DNA of 5,625 nucleotides from Candidatus Roizmanbacteria bacterium (GCA_026395475.1 JAPLYQ010000089.1:1-5625), one strand, 5' to 3'. Shown: positions 1 to 5,571, numbered from the stretch's first letter. Program-made: numbers and translations. The notes: generated from the letters alone by a model not told the origin.

Positions 1-950
1 CCTTGTGTCCCTTCAATTGGTTGTAGTCTATGTGGAAGAGGTGTCACCGCAAGTGCTCCCTTTTGTATTTGTTCCTCGGTAAGTCCTAAATATCTTCCAA
101 CTGCTGCCCCTGCTTCAAGCACTCCCTTTGCATACCTTCCCAGTAACCCACTTTCCAAATGACTTTCTTTCTTACTGGAGACAAATTCTATCTTTTGGGT
201 AGTAACAAATGTTTTGTAGTTATCTCGTATCAATGCATTATCCTCATTGAGTACTAGTAACCCTTTTTGATTCATGTGTTGGGCCAATTCAAAAATTGCT
301 GCAGTGGTATTTTCAATTGTACCCATTCGCTCTAAGTGAGCTTCATTAATACCCGTGATTATTGCTGTTTGAGGCTTCACAATAGCGCATATATCCTGTA
401 TATCTCCCCGCGTATACTCTCCCATTTCTACAACTAATACTTCTATAGAACTGTCTAATCTTTTTAGAATAAGACTCGCAATACCAAGTGGTGTGTTTAT
501 ATTTTCTGGCGTTTTTAAAACAGAATATTTTTGCAAAAGTATCGTTGCTACAGCCTCCTTCATTGTTGTTTTTCCATAACTTCCTGCTATTCCCACAACC
601 TCAAGAAGTGGGAACTGTGCAAGATGGAGTTTTGCACGCTTGATAAGTGCGTGTTTCATGTACGTGTCAAGTGGTTTGATGATAAATACTGCAAGTGAAA
701 TCGGAAGATAAGAAATAAAAAATAAGAGAAGAAAAAGTGGAGATAGAGCAAAAGAAAGACCCATTATAAGCCCTCCAGACACAGTTGCGACAAGCATCAT
801 TTTTTGTGTCCACACTAGTTTTTTACGTAGCACTTTTTGTGGAAGGCTGGCAGTCCATACGGTGCGCAAAAAACGTTTGACGTCATACTCTTCCAATTGA
901 AGAAGATAGAGATGATAGTAAAAATATGCAAAAGGATTAATTTTTTCCAT
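1..950 (-). CDS. murF: MurF-type Mur ligase (UDP-N-acetylmuramoyl-tripeptide--D-alanyl-D-alanine ligase-like), membrane-anchored, 3' end outside window
   Basis: Probable ATP-dependent ligase adding D-Ala-D-Ala to the UDP-MurNAc-tripeptide, the last cytoplasmic step of peptidoglycan precursor synthesis. Only the first 316 codons are present; the frame is open to the left edge. Seen in the translation: P-loop GSYGKTT (about residues 123-129), NINTPLGI (150-157, the MurF N-x-N-x-x-x-G-x block), EMGEYTRGDI (175-184), an INEAHLERMG block with its conserved His (about 205), VLNEDN (233-238) and LPHRLQPIEG near the edge, all in Mur ligase central-domain order. Residues 1-50 are charged (YLLQLEEYDVKRFL), then about 51-67 and 70-91 form two hydrophobic segments, so the usual soluble N-terminal MurF substrate domain seems replaced by a membrane hairpin. 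The ATG directly follows an in-frame TGA, so it is the earliest possible start; no Shine-Dalgarno is visible. It overlaps the end of the upstream hydrolase by 14 nt, suggesting translational coupling. MurF rather than MurC/D/E is inferred from motif wording; the C-terminal domain is not seen. Confidence 0.85.
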   Translation of the reverse strand, partial: MEKINPFAYFYYHLYLLQLEEYDVKRFLRTVWTASLPQKVLRKKLVWTQKMMLVATVSGGLIMGLSFALSPLFLLLFFISYLPISLAVFIIKPLDTYMKHALIKRAKLHLAQFPLLEVVGIAGSYGKTTMKEAVATILLQKYSVLKTPENINTPLGIASLILKRLDSSIEVLVVEMGEYTRGDIQDICAIVKPQTAIITGINEAHLERMGTIENTTAAIFELAQHMNQKGLLVLNEDNALIRDNYKTFVTTQKIEFVSSKKESHLESGLLGRYAKGVLEAGAAVGRYLGLTEEQIQKGALAVTPLPHRLQPIEGTQ

Positions 951-1734
951 TCAAAGAATCTAAAAATTCTAATAGCACTGTCTGGAATTCTTTTGGCTTA
1001 TCCAAAAAACAATAATGGCCCGCTTCTTGAATAATGTGAGCTGAAGCTACAGGAATTAATCGATGAAAAATTCCCACATCGCTTACAGGTGTGTATGAGT
1101 TTTCATCATCCCCTCCCCACACAATAAACGTTTTGTTTTTAACTTGAGGCAATTCAAACTCAATATGTTCTCGAATAATATTGACAAATGTTTCTCGCAG
1201 TTCTGGAAAAGCAATATAATCATCACTTCCAGACAATCGAAGAAGGTTTGAGCGAATCCCTTTCATAAATGGAAGGTCCATAAATGGCTTTACTGTTTTT
1301 GCAAGTTTGATTTTTGTTTGCGTGGAAAATGATGTGTGTGGCAGACCAGAAGAATCTACAAGCACAAGCCCTGCTAAAGGAATACTCTTCTTTGAGGCAA
1401 TTCGTATTGCTGTTTTTCCTCCAAATGAATGACCAATTAATACAGGATTCACAATTTCAAGCTTTTGTACACATTGAACAACTATATTTGCAAAATCTTG
1501 TAGTTGAAATGCTTTCTTGGGCGTTTGGGACTTTCCGAATCCAGGAAGATCCAAGAAATATAACTCATATCCTTTTTCAGCGAGCTCTACAGTTGAAGAA
1601 AACCACAAAGGACTATTTGATCCCCACCCATGAAGGAAAACAAGGACATTCTTTTTTTCACCTAATGCTTCTACATGGTAATAATGTATTAATTGGCCCT
1701 CTATGACAATGTCCTTTTCAAGTGGCTTTTGCAT
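937..1734 (-). CDS. Alpha/beta-fold hydrolase
   Basis: A 265-residue serine hydrolase of the alpha/beta-hydrolase fold (Abhydrolase_1 type), complete, with no signal peptide or membrane segment, so probably cytoplasmic. Visible: oxyanion-hole motif HGWG (35-38), a strand-turn LDLPGFGKS (61-69), nucleophile elbow GHSFGG with Ser103, the region WGGDDENSYTP (206-216) where Asp210 is the likely acid, and the catalytic His240 in EAGHYCFLDKP. Between the elbow and the acid lies a helical cap (about 130-195). The catalytic triad is therefore intact. The substrate cannot be told from sequence: esterase, lipase, thioesterase and C-C hydrolase are all possible. The gene overlaps the start of the downstream MurF-like ligase by 14 nt, so the two share a transcript, and an envelope-related substrate is a reasonable guess but unproven. 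The start ATG has no Shine-Dalgarno and sits 5 nt after a TACAAT -10 element. Confidence 0.9.
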   Translation of the reverse strand: MQKPLEKDIVIEGQLIHYYHVEALGEKKNVLVFLHGWGSNSPLWFSSTVELAEKGYELYFLDLPGFGKSQTPKKAFQLQDFANIVVQCVQKLEIVNPVLIGHSFGGKTAIRIASKKSIPLAGLVLVDSSGLPHTSFSTQTKIKLAKTVKPFMDLPFMKGIRSNLLRLSGSDDYIAFPELRETFVNIIREHIEFELPQVKNKTFIVWGGDDENSYTPVSDVGIFHRLIPVASAHIIQEAGHYCFLDKPKEFQTVLLEFLDSLNGKN

Positions 1735-1739
1735 ATTTT

Positions 1740-1748
1740 ATTGTATCA
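1740..1748 (-). promoter_or_regulatory. Extended -10 promoter of the hydrolase-murF pair
   Basis: On the minus strand the bases read TGATACAAT: an extended -10 (TGn) joined to TACAAT. No good -35 is found at 16-18 nt, as is common with extended -10 promoters. Only five bases (AAAAT) separate the hexamer from the ATG at 1734, so transcription should start at or within a base or two of the start codon, giving a leaderless mRNA. Assignment is by motif and position only. Confidence 0.5.
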
Positions 1749-1783
1749 TTTTCTCTATTTCAAACCGTACCAATAATCCCTTT

Positions 1784-2181
1784 TTATAATTTCTTGAAAT
1801 AGTCTATTCTTCCTTCTTTTTCGACGTAATAATCTGGAATTTCGGCCACTTTTTTATATCCGTTTTTTTCGTAAAATAATCTAGCTGGCAAGTAATAGTC
1901 GATATCACACGTTTCAATCAAGATATATCTTCCCTTTTGTGAACGCACATAATCTTCCATGATATGTAGGAGTTTTGATCCAATACCACGTTTTCTGTAT
2001 CCTTTATGCACTGCCATATAATCTTCCGTCATCTGATATCCTCCACTTTTATAGATATTCTCACTTACCCCAAGAGCGCCTATTATTTCTCCATTTTCTT
2101 CAATATACCAATATTGACTTGAAGAAAGGCAATAACTTTATTTGCTTCATCTTTAGTGGTTAATTTGTGCGTCTCAGACAT
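1784..2181 (-). pseudogene. GNAT-family N-acetyltransferase broken by a one-base frameshift
   Basis: An acetyl-CoA-dependent GNAT N-acetyltransferase whose coding sequence is split between two frames. The first 20 codons from ATG 2181 (MSETHKLTTKDEANKVIAFL) run in one frame, which then reaches a TAA at 2083-2085. The rest is in another frame: from about 2122 it reads SSQYWYIEENGEIIGALGV and continues without a break to the TAA at 1784-1786. One extra T in the TTTCTTC stretch near 2122-2127 would rejoin them into about 132 residues. The C-terminal part has the acetyl-CoA-binding motif (V-H-K-G-Y-R-K-R-G-I-G, about 58-68 in the joined protein) and the ARLFYEKNGYKKV block typical of GNAT motif B, ending in IPDYYVEKEGRIDYFKKL. 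An 82-residue ORF from the internal ATG at 2032 would lack the N-terminal strands. Whether this is a true pseudogene, a sequencing error in a short homopolymer, or programmed frameshifting cannot be decided here. The N-terminus is short for the family. Substrate unknown. Confidence 0.75.
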
Positions 2182-2194
2182 ATTATTTGAGGTA

Positions 2195-2211
2195 ATCAAT
2201 TGGTAATTGAT
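2195..2211. promoter_or_regulatory. Inverted repeat, possible operator between the GNAT gene and hflX
   Basis: ATCAATTGGTAATTGAT has perfect 7-base arms around a 3-base centre. It lies 14 bp upstream of the acetyltransferase ATG (2181) and about 107 bp upstream of the hflX ATG, in the 136-bp divergent intergenic region. Size and symmetry fit a dimeric repressor site, but short AT-rich palindromes also occur by chance; no regulator gene is present in the window. Confidence 0.25.
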
Positions 2212-2305
2212 ATGTACTATTCCTGTTTGTATCTACTTCAATAAAACTCCAGTCCTTGAGTTTACTCGTTGCAATCTAAGTAAACCATATGCGTTGGTTA
2301 TATTG

Positions 2306-2311
2306 TACAAT
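2306..2311 (+). promoter_or_regulatory. -10 element of hflX
   Basis: TACAAT with a TTG immediately 5' of it, six bases (AGAGCC) before the ATG at 2318. The predicted transcription start coincides with the A of the ATG, so a leaderless transcript is likely. No convincing -35 is seen at 16-18 nt spacing (bases around 2282-2289 read AAACCATA). The same hexamer precedes the hydrolase gene at nearly the same distance, which supports the assignment. Confidence 0.45.
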
Positions 2312-2317
2312 AGAGCC

Positions 2318-3445
2318 ATGCAGAAGACGCAGATGTTTCGTTCAATTATTATCGATGTTGTCAGCCCAAATACCAACGTATCCCAGGCTGAGCGTAATCT
2401 TATTGAATTAAAATCCCTCATTAAAACCTACGGAAGTATTGATGTAGGCCATATTATTCAACACAGAACAAAGCCAGATAAAGATACATTCATTGGATCC
2501 GGAAAACTTCAGGAACTTATTGAAATGGTGACAAATAAAAAAATAGATATTCTCATCTTGAATGACATTGTAAAACCTACTCAGTTATTCCACATAACCG
2601 AGCGTCTTTGGGTTGCAAACCCAGATATCAAAGTGTGGGACCGAGTAGACCTTATTCTCCATATTTTTGAAAAACATGCACAAACCACAGAGGCACGCCT
2701 CCAAATTGAAATTGCCCGCATGCATCACATGGGTCCTCGTATCTATGGACTGGGAGGGACATATTTTTCCCGACAAGGTGGTGGCATTGGAAGTAAAGGT
2801 GTTGGAGAAACTAATATTGAACGCATGAAACGCCATTGGAGAACACTTATCAAAAAGAAAGAGGATGAACTTAAAAAACAGCTTGAACATAGAAAAGGCC
2901 AAGTAGATCATCGCAAGGAACTTGGAGTTAGCCATGTTGCACTTGTCGGATATACTAATGCCGGTAAAACTGCCCTATTTAATGTATTAACGGGCCGAAA
3001 CAAAATATCTGAAGATGTCTTATTTGCAACTCTCAGTTCAACAGTTGGAAGACTCAAAGGAATAGGTCATGAAAATAATCTTCTGGTATCAGATACAATC
3101 GGTTTTATCCAGAATCTTCCCCCTGCCCTTATTCAAACGTTCAAATCAACCCTTCTTGATGTAATTCATGCCGACCTTATTCTTCATGTAGTTGATATTA
3201 GTGATGAACTGCGAGATCGCAAAATTGACGTTGTTCAAGAAATCGTATATGAAATAGGTGCCGGGAAAATCCCTCAAATACTTGTCTTTACCAAGGCAGA
3301 TCTTCTTCCTGAAGAGCGATGGAGTGAGTTTGAAGCGGTAAAAAAGAAATACGCAGCATTCCCCACTATGTTTATCTCCTCCACTGAAGACATCAATATC
3401 AAAAAACTCACAGATACTATCGCTCAAACAATAGAAAAAAAATAA
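2318..3445 (+). CDS. hflX: GTPase HflX, ribosome-associated
   Basis: HflX is a cytoplasmic TRAFAC GTPase that binds the 50S subunit and splits stalled 70S ribosomes, notably after heat or antibiotic stress (family knowledge). From ATG 2318 the protein has 375 residues. The N-terminal HflX domain contains TFIGSGKLQEL (about 57-67) and DRVDLILHIF with EARLQIEIARM; the family-diagnostic glycine-rich loop SRQGGGIGSKGVGE is at about 151-164, followed by a charged helical linker (about 166-200). The G domain shows G1 GYTNAGKT (211-218), G3 DTIGF (259-263) with the HflX-typical IQNLPPALIQTF, G4 TKAD (325-328, in place of the usual NKxD) and a possible G5 SST (354-356). The frame is open further upstream to a TTG at 2207, but those 37 residues do not resemble HflX and would cover the promoter. 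A second ATG at 2333 is also possible. No Shine-Dalgarno is seen. The neighbours are unrelated in function. Confidence 0.93.
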   Translation: MQKTQMFRSIIIDVVSPNTNVSQAERNLIELKSLIKTYGSIDVGHIIQHRTKPDKDTFIGSGKLQELIEMVTNKKIDILILNDIVKPTQLFHITERLWVANPDIKVWDRVDLILHIFEKHAQTTEARLQIEIARMHHMGPRIYGLGGTYFSRQGGGIGSKGVGETNIERMKRHWRTLIKKKEDELKKQLEHRKGQVDHRKELGVSHVALVGYTNAGKTALFNVLTGRNKISEDVLFATLSSTVGRLKGIGHENNLLVSDTIGFIQNLPPALIQTFKSTLLDVIHADLILHVVDISDELRDRKIDVVQEIVYEIGAGKIPQILVFTKADLLPEERWSEFEAVKKKYAAFPTMFISSTEDINIKKLTDTIAQTIEKK

Positions 3446-3454
3446 ATCTATATA

Positions 3455-3533
3455 TCATTTCGAACCGAAGGTGAGAAATCTAGCAAAGCGAAGATAGATT
3501 CTTCATATGTAAACTGAGTCATTCAGAATGACA
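3455..3533. repeat. MITE-like palindromic intergenic repeat
   Basis: The 79-bp element begins TCATTTCGAA and ends TTCAGAATGA plus a few bases; the ends are inverted repeats matching at 8 of 10 positions. An internal inverted pair, GAGAAATCTA and TAGATTCTTC (8 of 10), flanks the loop GCAAAGCGAAGA. The right end also contains the perfect small palindrome GTCATTCAGAATGAC (3518-3532). The wording (CATTtCGAAC...GAgaAATCT...CAGAATGAC) resembles the CATTCYGAACGAAGTGAGGAATCT-type dispersed hairpin repeats seen in intergenic regions of many bacteria (recalled, not searched). It lies 9 bp after the hflX stop and may act as a transcript end or mRNA-stabilising hairpin. No clear target duplication is seen. 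Confidence 0.5.
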
Positions 3534-3571
3534 TGCGTTTCTTCCATATGCACCTTACATATACCCCTTAT

Positions 3572-3617
3572 AAAAAGCGCACCGAGCCCTTGGACAATTT
3601 CCTTGGACTCGGCTGCG
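3572..3617 (-). terminator. Rho-independent terminator of the minus-strand transcript, possibly bidirectional
   Basis: Read on the minus strand, CGCA-(C bulge side)-CCGAG pairs with CTCGG-TGCG: the stem uses 3608-3612 with 3582-3586 and 3614-3617 with 3578-3581, with a C bulge at 3613. It can continue inward through GG/CC pairs interrupted by mismatches. The minus-strand arm is followed at once by TTTTT (3576-3572). On the plus strand the hairpin is followed by TATATATTTTGAGC, a weaker T tract, so it could also stop hflX transcription, 130 bp after its stop codon. The two arms carry the same 8-mer CCTTGGAC (3588-3595, 3601-3608) in direct orientation. Confidence 0.65.
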
Positions 3618-3933
3618 TATATATTTTGAGCTTTTTTTGATCAATGCTTCTTTTGATCTTTGCTCACTTTTTTTGTTAGTTTTGTTCTTTTGGCATTTTT
3701 AGCATTCTTGCTTTTAGCTTGTTTGCTTGAAACTACGCTTTAAGCTTTGTTATTAACTCTAATGAGTTGTTTTTTGCTTATTGCTGTTATGTACTCTTGG
3801 TCCCTATTTATGGAAACTTCGAGCGGTTATGTTTGTCAGCTTTAAGCTTTGGCTTTCTTGCTAATGTGCTTCTGAACTTTTTATTATATGCCTTTAGTTT
3901 TTTAAACTAAGTAACTTATAATATTACTAACAT
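3572..3933 (-). ncRNA. Putative A-rich non-coding RNA of about 360 nt, family not recognised
   Basis: This minus-strand unit is defined by a near-consensus promoter (3940-3968) and an intrinsic terminator (3572-3617). Between them no ORF of meaningful length with a standard start is found; the ATG at 3933, six bases after the -10, is followed by a TAA after only five codons (MLVIL), with further stops in every frame. Composition is strongly asymmetric: positions 3661-3720 in minus sense are 36 A and 6 T out of 60. The tetramer AAGC recurs about a dozen times, and a 12-mer close to AAGCTTAAAGCN occurs four times. A small hairpin TAGTTT-AAA-AAACTA lies near the 5' end (about 3892-3908). I checked for signatures of tmRNA, RNase P RNA, SRP RNA and 6S RNA and recognised none. 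Alternatives: a decayed gene for a lysine-rich protein (one open stretch reads FKKLKAYNKKFRSTLARKP, another SKNAKNAKRTKLTKKVS), or a leader transcript. The promoter and terminator are seen; the RNA itself is inferred. Confidence 0.5.
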
Positions 3934-3939
3934 ACTTTA

Positions 3940-3968
3940 AATGTAGACTAATATTTATTGTTTGTCAA
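3940..3968 (-). promoter_or_regulatory. Strong sigma70-type promoter, minus strand
   Basis: -35 TTGACA (3968-3963), a 17-nt spacer, and -10 TACATT (3945-3940): a perfect -35, optimal spacing and a 5-of-6 match to TATAAT apart from C for T at position 3 and T for A at position 5 (4-5 of 6 depending on the consensus used). It points away from glnA and into the A-rich region, with a predicted start near 3933. It is the best promoter in the window, yet it is not followed by an obvious protein-coding gene. Confidence 0.7.
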
Positions 3969-3976
3969 GGGGTATT

Positions 3977-4117
3977 TTATCTTATAGTTAATTTAAGAAG
4001 GTTCTTTCTATTTTTAGCCTCAAAAAAGACATTTTGACCTTTTGCTTTTTCTCTTATTTCTTCGCTATCATTTGAAATTGCTTTTAAAAAAAGCCCAATC
4101 TTTTTGACGATTGGGCT
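3977..4117 (-). other. 46-codon open frame without a start codon, possible gene remnant
   Basis: Between the glnA terminator and the promoter at 3968 one minus-strand frame is open for 46 codons, ending in TAA 3979-3977. Its latter part reads SNDSEEIREKAKGQNVFFE and then AKNRKNLLKLTIR, which looks more protein-like than the other frames, both of which are quickly stopped. There is no ATG, GTG or TTG in the frame, and its first dozen codons are the terminator hairpin, so it is not a complete gene. It may be the decayed end of a former gene or chance in A-rich DNA. I do not recognise any family. Confidence 0.2.
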
Positions 4118-4119
4118 TT
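4085..4119 (-). terminator. Rho-independent terminator of glnA
   Basis: On the minus strand AAGCCCAATC (4118-4109), loop GTCAAAAA, GATTGGGCTT (4100-4091), an uninterrupted 10-11 bp stem (an extra A-T pair at 4119/4090), then a run of T residues through about 4085. It begins 16 bp beyond the glnA stop codon. On the plus strand the arm is followed by TAGTTTGTCTTTT, so weak termination in that direction is possible too. Confidence 0.85.
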
Positions 4120-4134
4120 AGTTTGTCTTTTAAC

Positions 4135-5571
4135 TTAAAACTGATTCCACAACAGTTGGTTGTAGACTTCATGATGATAAATCACCTCTCCCATCTTGAC
4201 ACGGGTTCCCAGTTCAACGGGACTTCTGTCGGCTACAGCCTGCTTCAGTTGTACGTATTTTTGCTTAAATTCTTCCCCAAGTAGCGAAACTGCCCATTCG
4301 CTTTGCCTAAATTGGATGATAGCGGTCTGAATTGTGCCTGGAAGGTAACGAACTCGAGGTCGCTTATCTTCTCCCCTTTTCTCGATATCACCTTCAAGCC
4401 CAGTTCTCACAAGTGAATACATGACCAAATAGGGATTTGCGTCCGGCGCAACACTTCGTACCTCAACACGTGCTGATTCCTCATTGTGAAGTGGAATACG
4501 CACCATTGATCCTCGATCGACTTCAGACACTTTGATCTCATTGGGAGCTTCATAATGAGGATCGAGTCGTCTATAAGCATTCACACTTGGATTTAAGATA
4601 AGACAAATATCGTTGGCACTCGAAAGAATTCTTTCAATAAACCTCCATGCAAAAGGAGACAATTGTCCCTGCCCTTTTTTATCATGAAATATATTCTTTC
4701 CTTTTTTTGCAATCGATAAATTAGTATGCATGCCACTTCCATTGATTCCTACAACTGGTTTTGGAAGGAATGATGCTGTCATGCCCATATTACGTGCGAT
4801 CTGTCGGCACACAAGTTTATAAAGTTGTATTTGATCTGCCCCAATTAGGGCATCTGCATAGGAATAATTAAGTTCAAACTGCGCAGGTGCAACTTCAGGA
4901 TGATCTTTTTCATTTTCAAATCCGAGAGCACGTTGTGCCTCGGCGCACCTATCAATAAATACTCTTAAGGTATCGGTGGGAAGTGAGTGATAATACCCTC
5001 CCGTTGAGGTAAGCTCAAAGCCCTTTTTTTCATCAAAAGTCTTTTCTGCATCAAGCCCTTGTAAAAGAAATCCTTCTACCTCATTTGCGGCAAAAACGGT
5101 GTATCCATCCTTTTTATAAAGATCAGATAAATATGATTTAAGGACTCCCCGACTGTCCATATGGTAAGGAGATCCATCTTTGTCCTTTATCTCTCCCATA
5201 ATAAGTACTTTCCCCGATCCAAACACATCGCTTGGAAGCCACCAATATGCAGACCAATCAATTTCAAGCCTCAAATCACTCTCTGCCTGTCGGGAAAATC
5301 CACGAATTGAAGAACCATCAAATGTAAGATTGTTATATGAATGCAGAAAAAACTTTTTATCATAATCAAGCATGTGAAATCTCCCCTCAATGTCAGAGAA
5401 TCCTATGGTGACGGCTTTTATTCTTTTCTCTTTCCTGAGGTATGATGTATAAAACATTTCAAGTTCCTTTGCTGGAATTCTATCTTTCCGTTTTTGTTTT
5501 GCGCCAAGATTTAATTCTTCAAGTGTGTCGTAAGGAATTTCCAAAAAGGTTCGAAGAGCTATTGCATCCAT
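4135..5571 (-). CDS. glnA: Glutamine synthetase, type I
   Basis: Makes glutamine from glutamate, ammonia and ATP; GSI enzymes are cytoplasmic dodecamers (family knowledge). The 478-residue product carries all main blocks in order: FSDIEG (58-63) in the beta-grasp domain, the Asp50-type loop DGSSIRGF (85-92), metal-binding Glu pair in NEVEGFLL (E164, E166), EVAPAQFE (E226, E233), PKPVVGINGSGMH (270-282, His282), YEAP (340-343, Glu-flap E341), VDRGSMVRIP (351-360, substrate-binding R353 and R358) and ARVEVR (E370, R372), then DANPYL. Catalytic residues are thus intact. Differences from common GSI: GMHTN where GMHxH is usual, DRGSM in place of NRSA-type, no Trp before that block, and an N-terminal extension of about 35 residues rich in charged residues before the beta-grasp domain. 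No NLYDLPPEE-like adenylylation site is visible, so GlnE-type control is unlikely. The ATG has no Shine-Dalgarno and follows a -10-like hexamer by five bases. The gene ends at its own terminator and stands alone, without glnB or amtB beside it. Confidence 0.95.
   Translation of the reverse strand: MDAIALRTFLEIPYDTLEELNLGAKQKRKDRIPAKELEMFYTSYLRKEKRIKAVTIGFSDIEGRFHMLDYDKKFFLHSYNNLTFDGSSIRGFSRQAESDLRLEIDWSAYWWLPSDVFGSGKVLIMGEIKDKDGSPYHMDSRGVLKSYLSDLYKKDGYTVFAANEVEGFLLQGLDAEKTFDEKKGFELTSTGGYYHSLPTDTLRVFIDRCAEAQRALGFENEKDHPEVAPAQFELNYSYADALIGADQIQLYKLVCRQIARNMGMTASFLPKPVVGINGSGMHTNLSIAKKGKNIFHDKKGQGQLSPFAWRFIERILSSANDICLILNPSVNAYRRLDPHYEAPNEIKVSEVDRGSMVRIPLHNEESARVEVRSVAPDANPYLVMYSLVRTGLEGDIEKRGEDKRPRVRYLPGTIQTAIIQFRQSEWAVSLLGEEFKQKYVQLKQAVADRSPVELGTRVKMGEVIYHHEVYNQLLWNQF

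Noticed and set aside
837..1034. Plus-strand open frame of 65 codons over the murF/hydrolase junction
   Set aside because: Antisense to two well-supported genes, with no recognisable motif.
1314..1706. Plus-strand open frame of 130 codons
   Set aside because: It lies antisense to the alpha/beta hydrolase, which has a complete catalytic triad; the translation shows no family features and there is no promoter or ribosome site.
1975..2163. Plus-strand open frame of 62 codons
   Set aside because: Shadow of the frameshifted acetyltransferase, whose motifs are clear on the other strand.
2207..2317. N-terminal extension of hflX from TTG 2207
   Set aside because: The extra 37 residues do not look like HflX, and the extension covers the TACAAT promoter element placed six bases before ATG 2318.
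2585..3427. Minus-strand open frames of 116 and 93 codons inside hflX
   Set aside because: Both are antisense to the G domain and HflX domain and have no supporting motif.
3588..3608. CRISPR-like or tandem repeat from the two CCTTGGAC copies
   Set aside because: Only two copies, both contained in the arms of the terminator hairpin; the partial self-complementarity of the 8-mer explains them.
3635..3658. Direct repeat TTTTGATC, two copies
   Set aside because: Short, in low-complexity T-rich sequence (plus sense); expected by chance there.
3572..3933. tmRNA (ssrA) as the identity of the A-rich transcript
   Set aside because: Length is right and one frame holds ADKHNRSKFP then stop, but there is no acceptor stem, no tRNA-like T arm and no tag ending in LAA or VAA.
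5180..5365. Plus-strand open frame of 61 codons inside glnA
   Set aside because: Antisense shadow of a well-conserved glutamine synthetase segment including DGSSIRGF.
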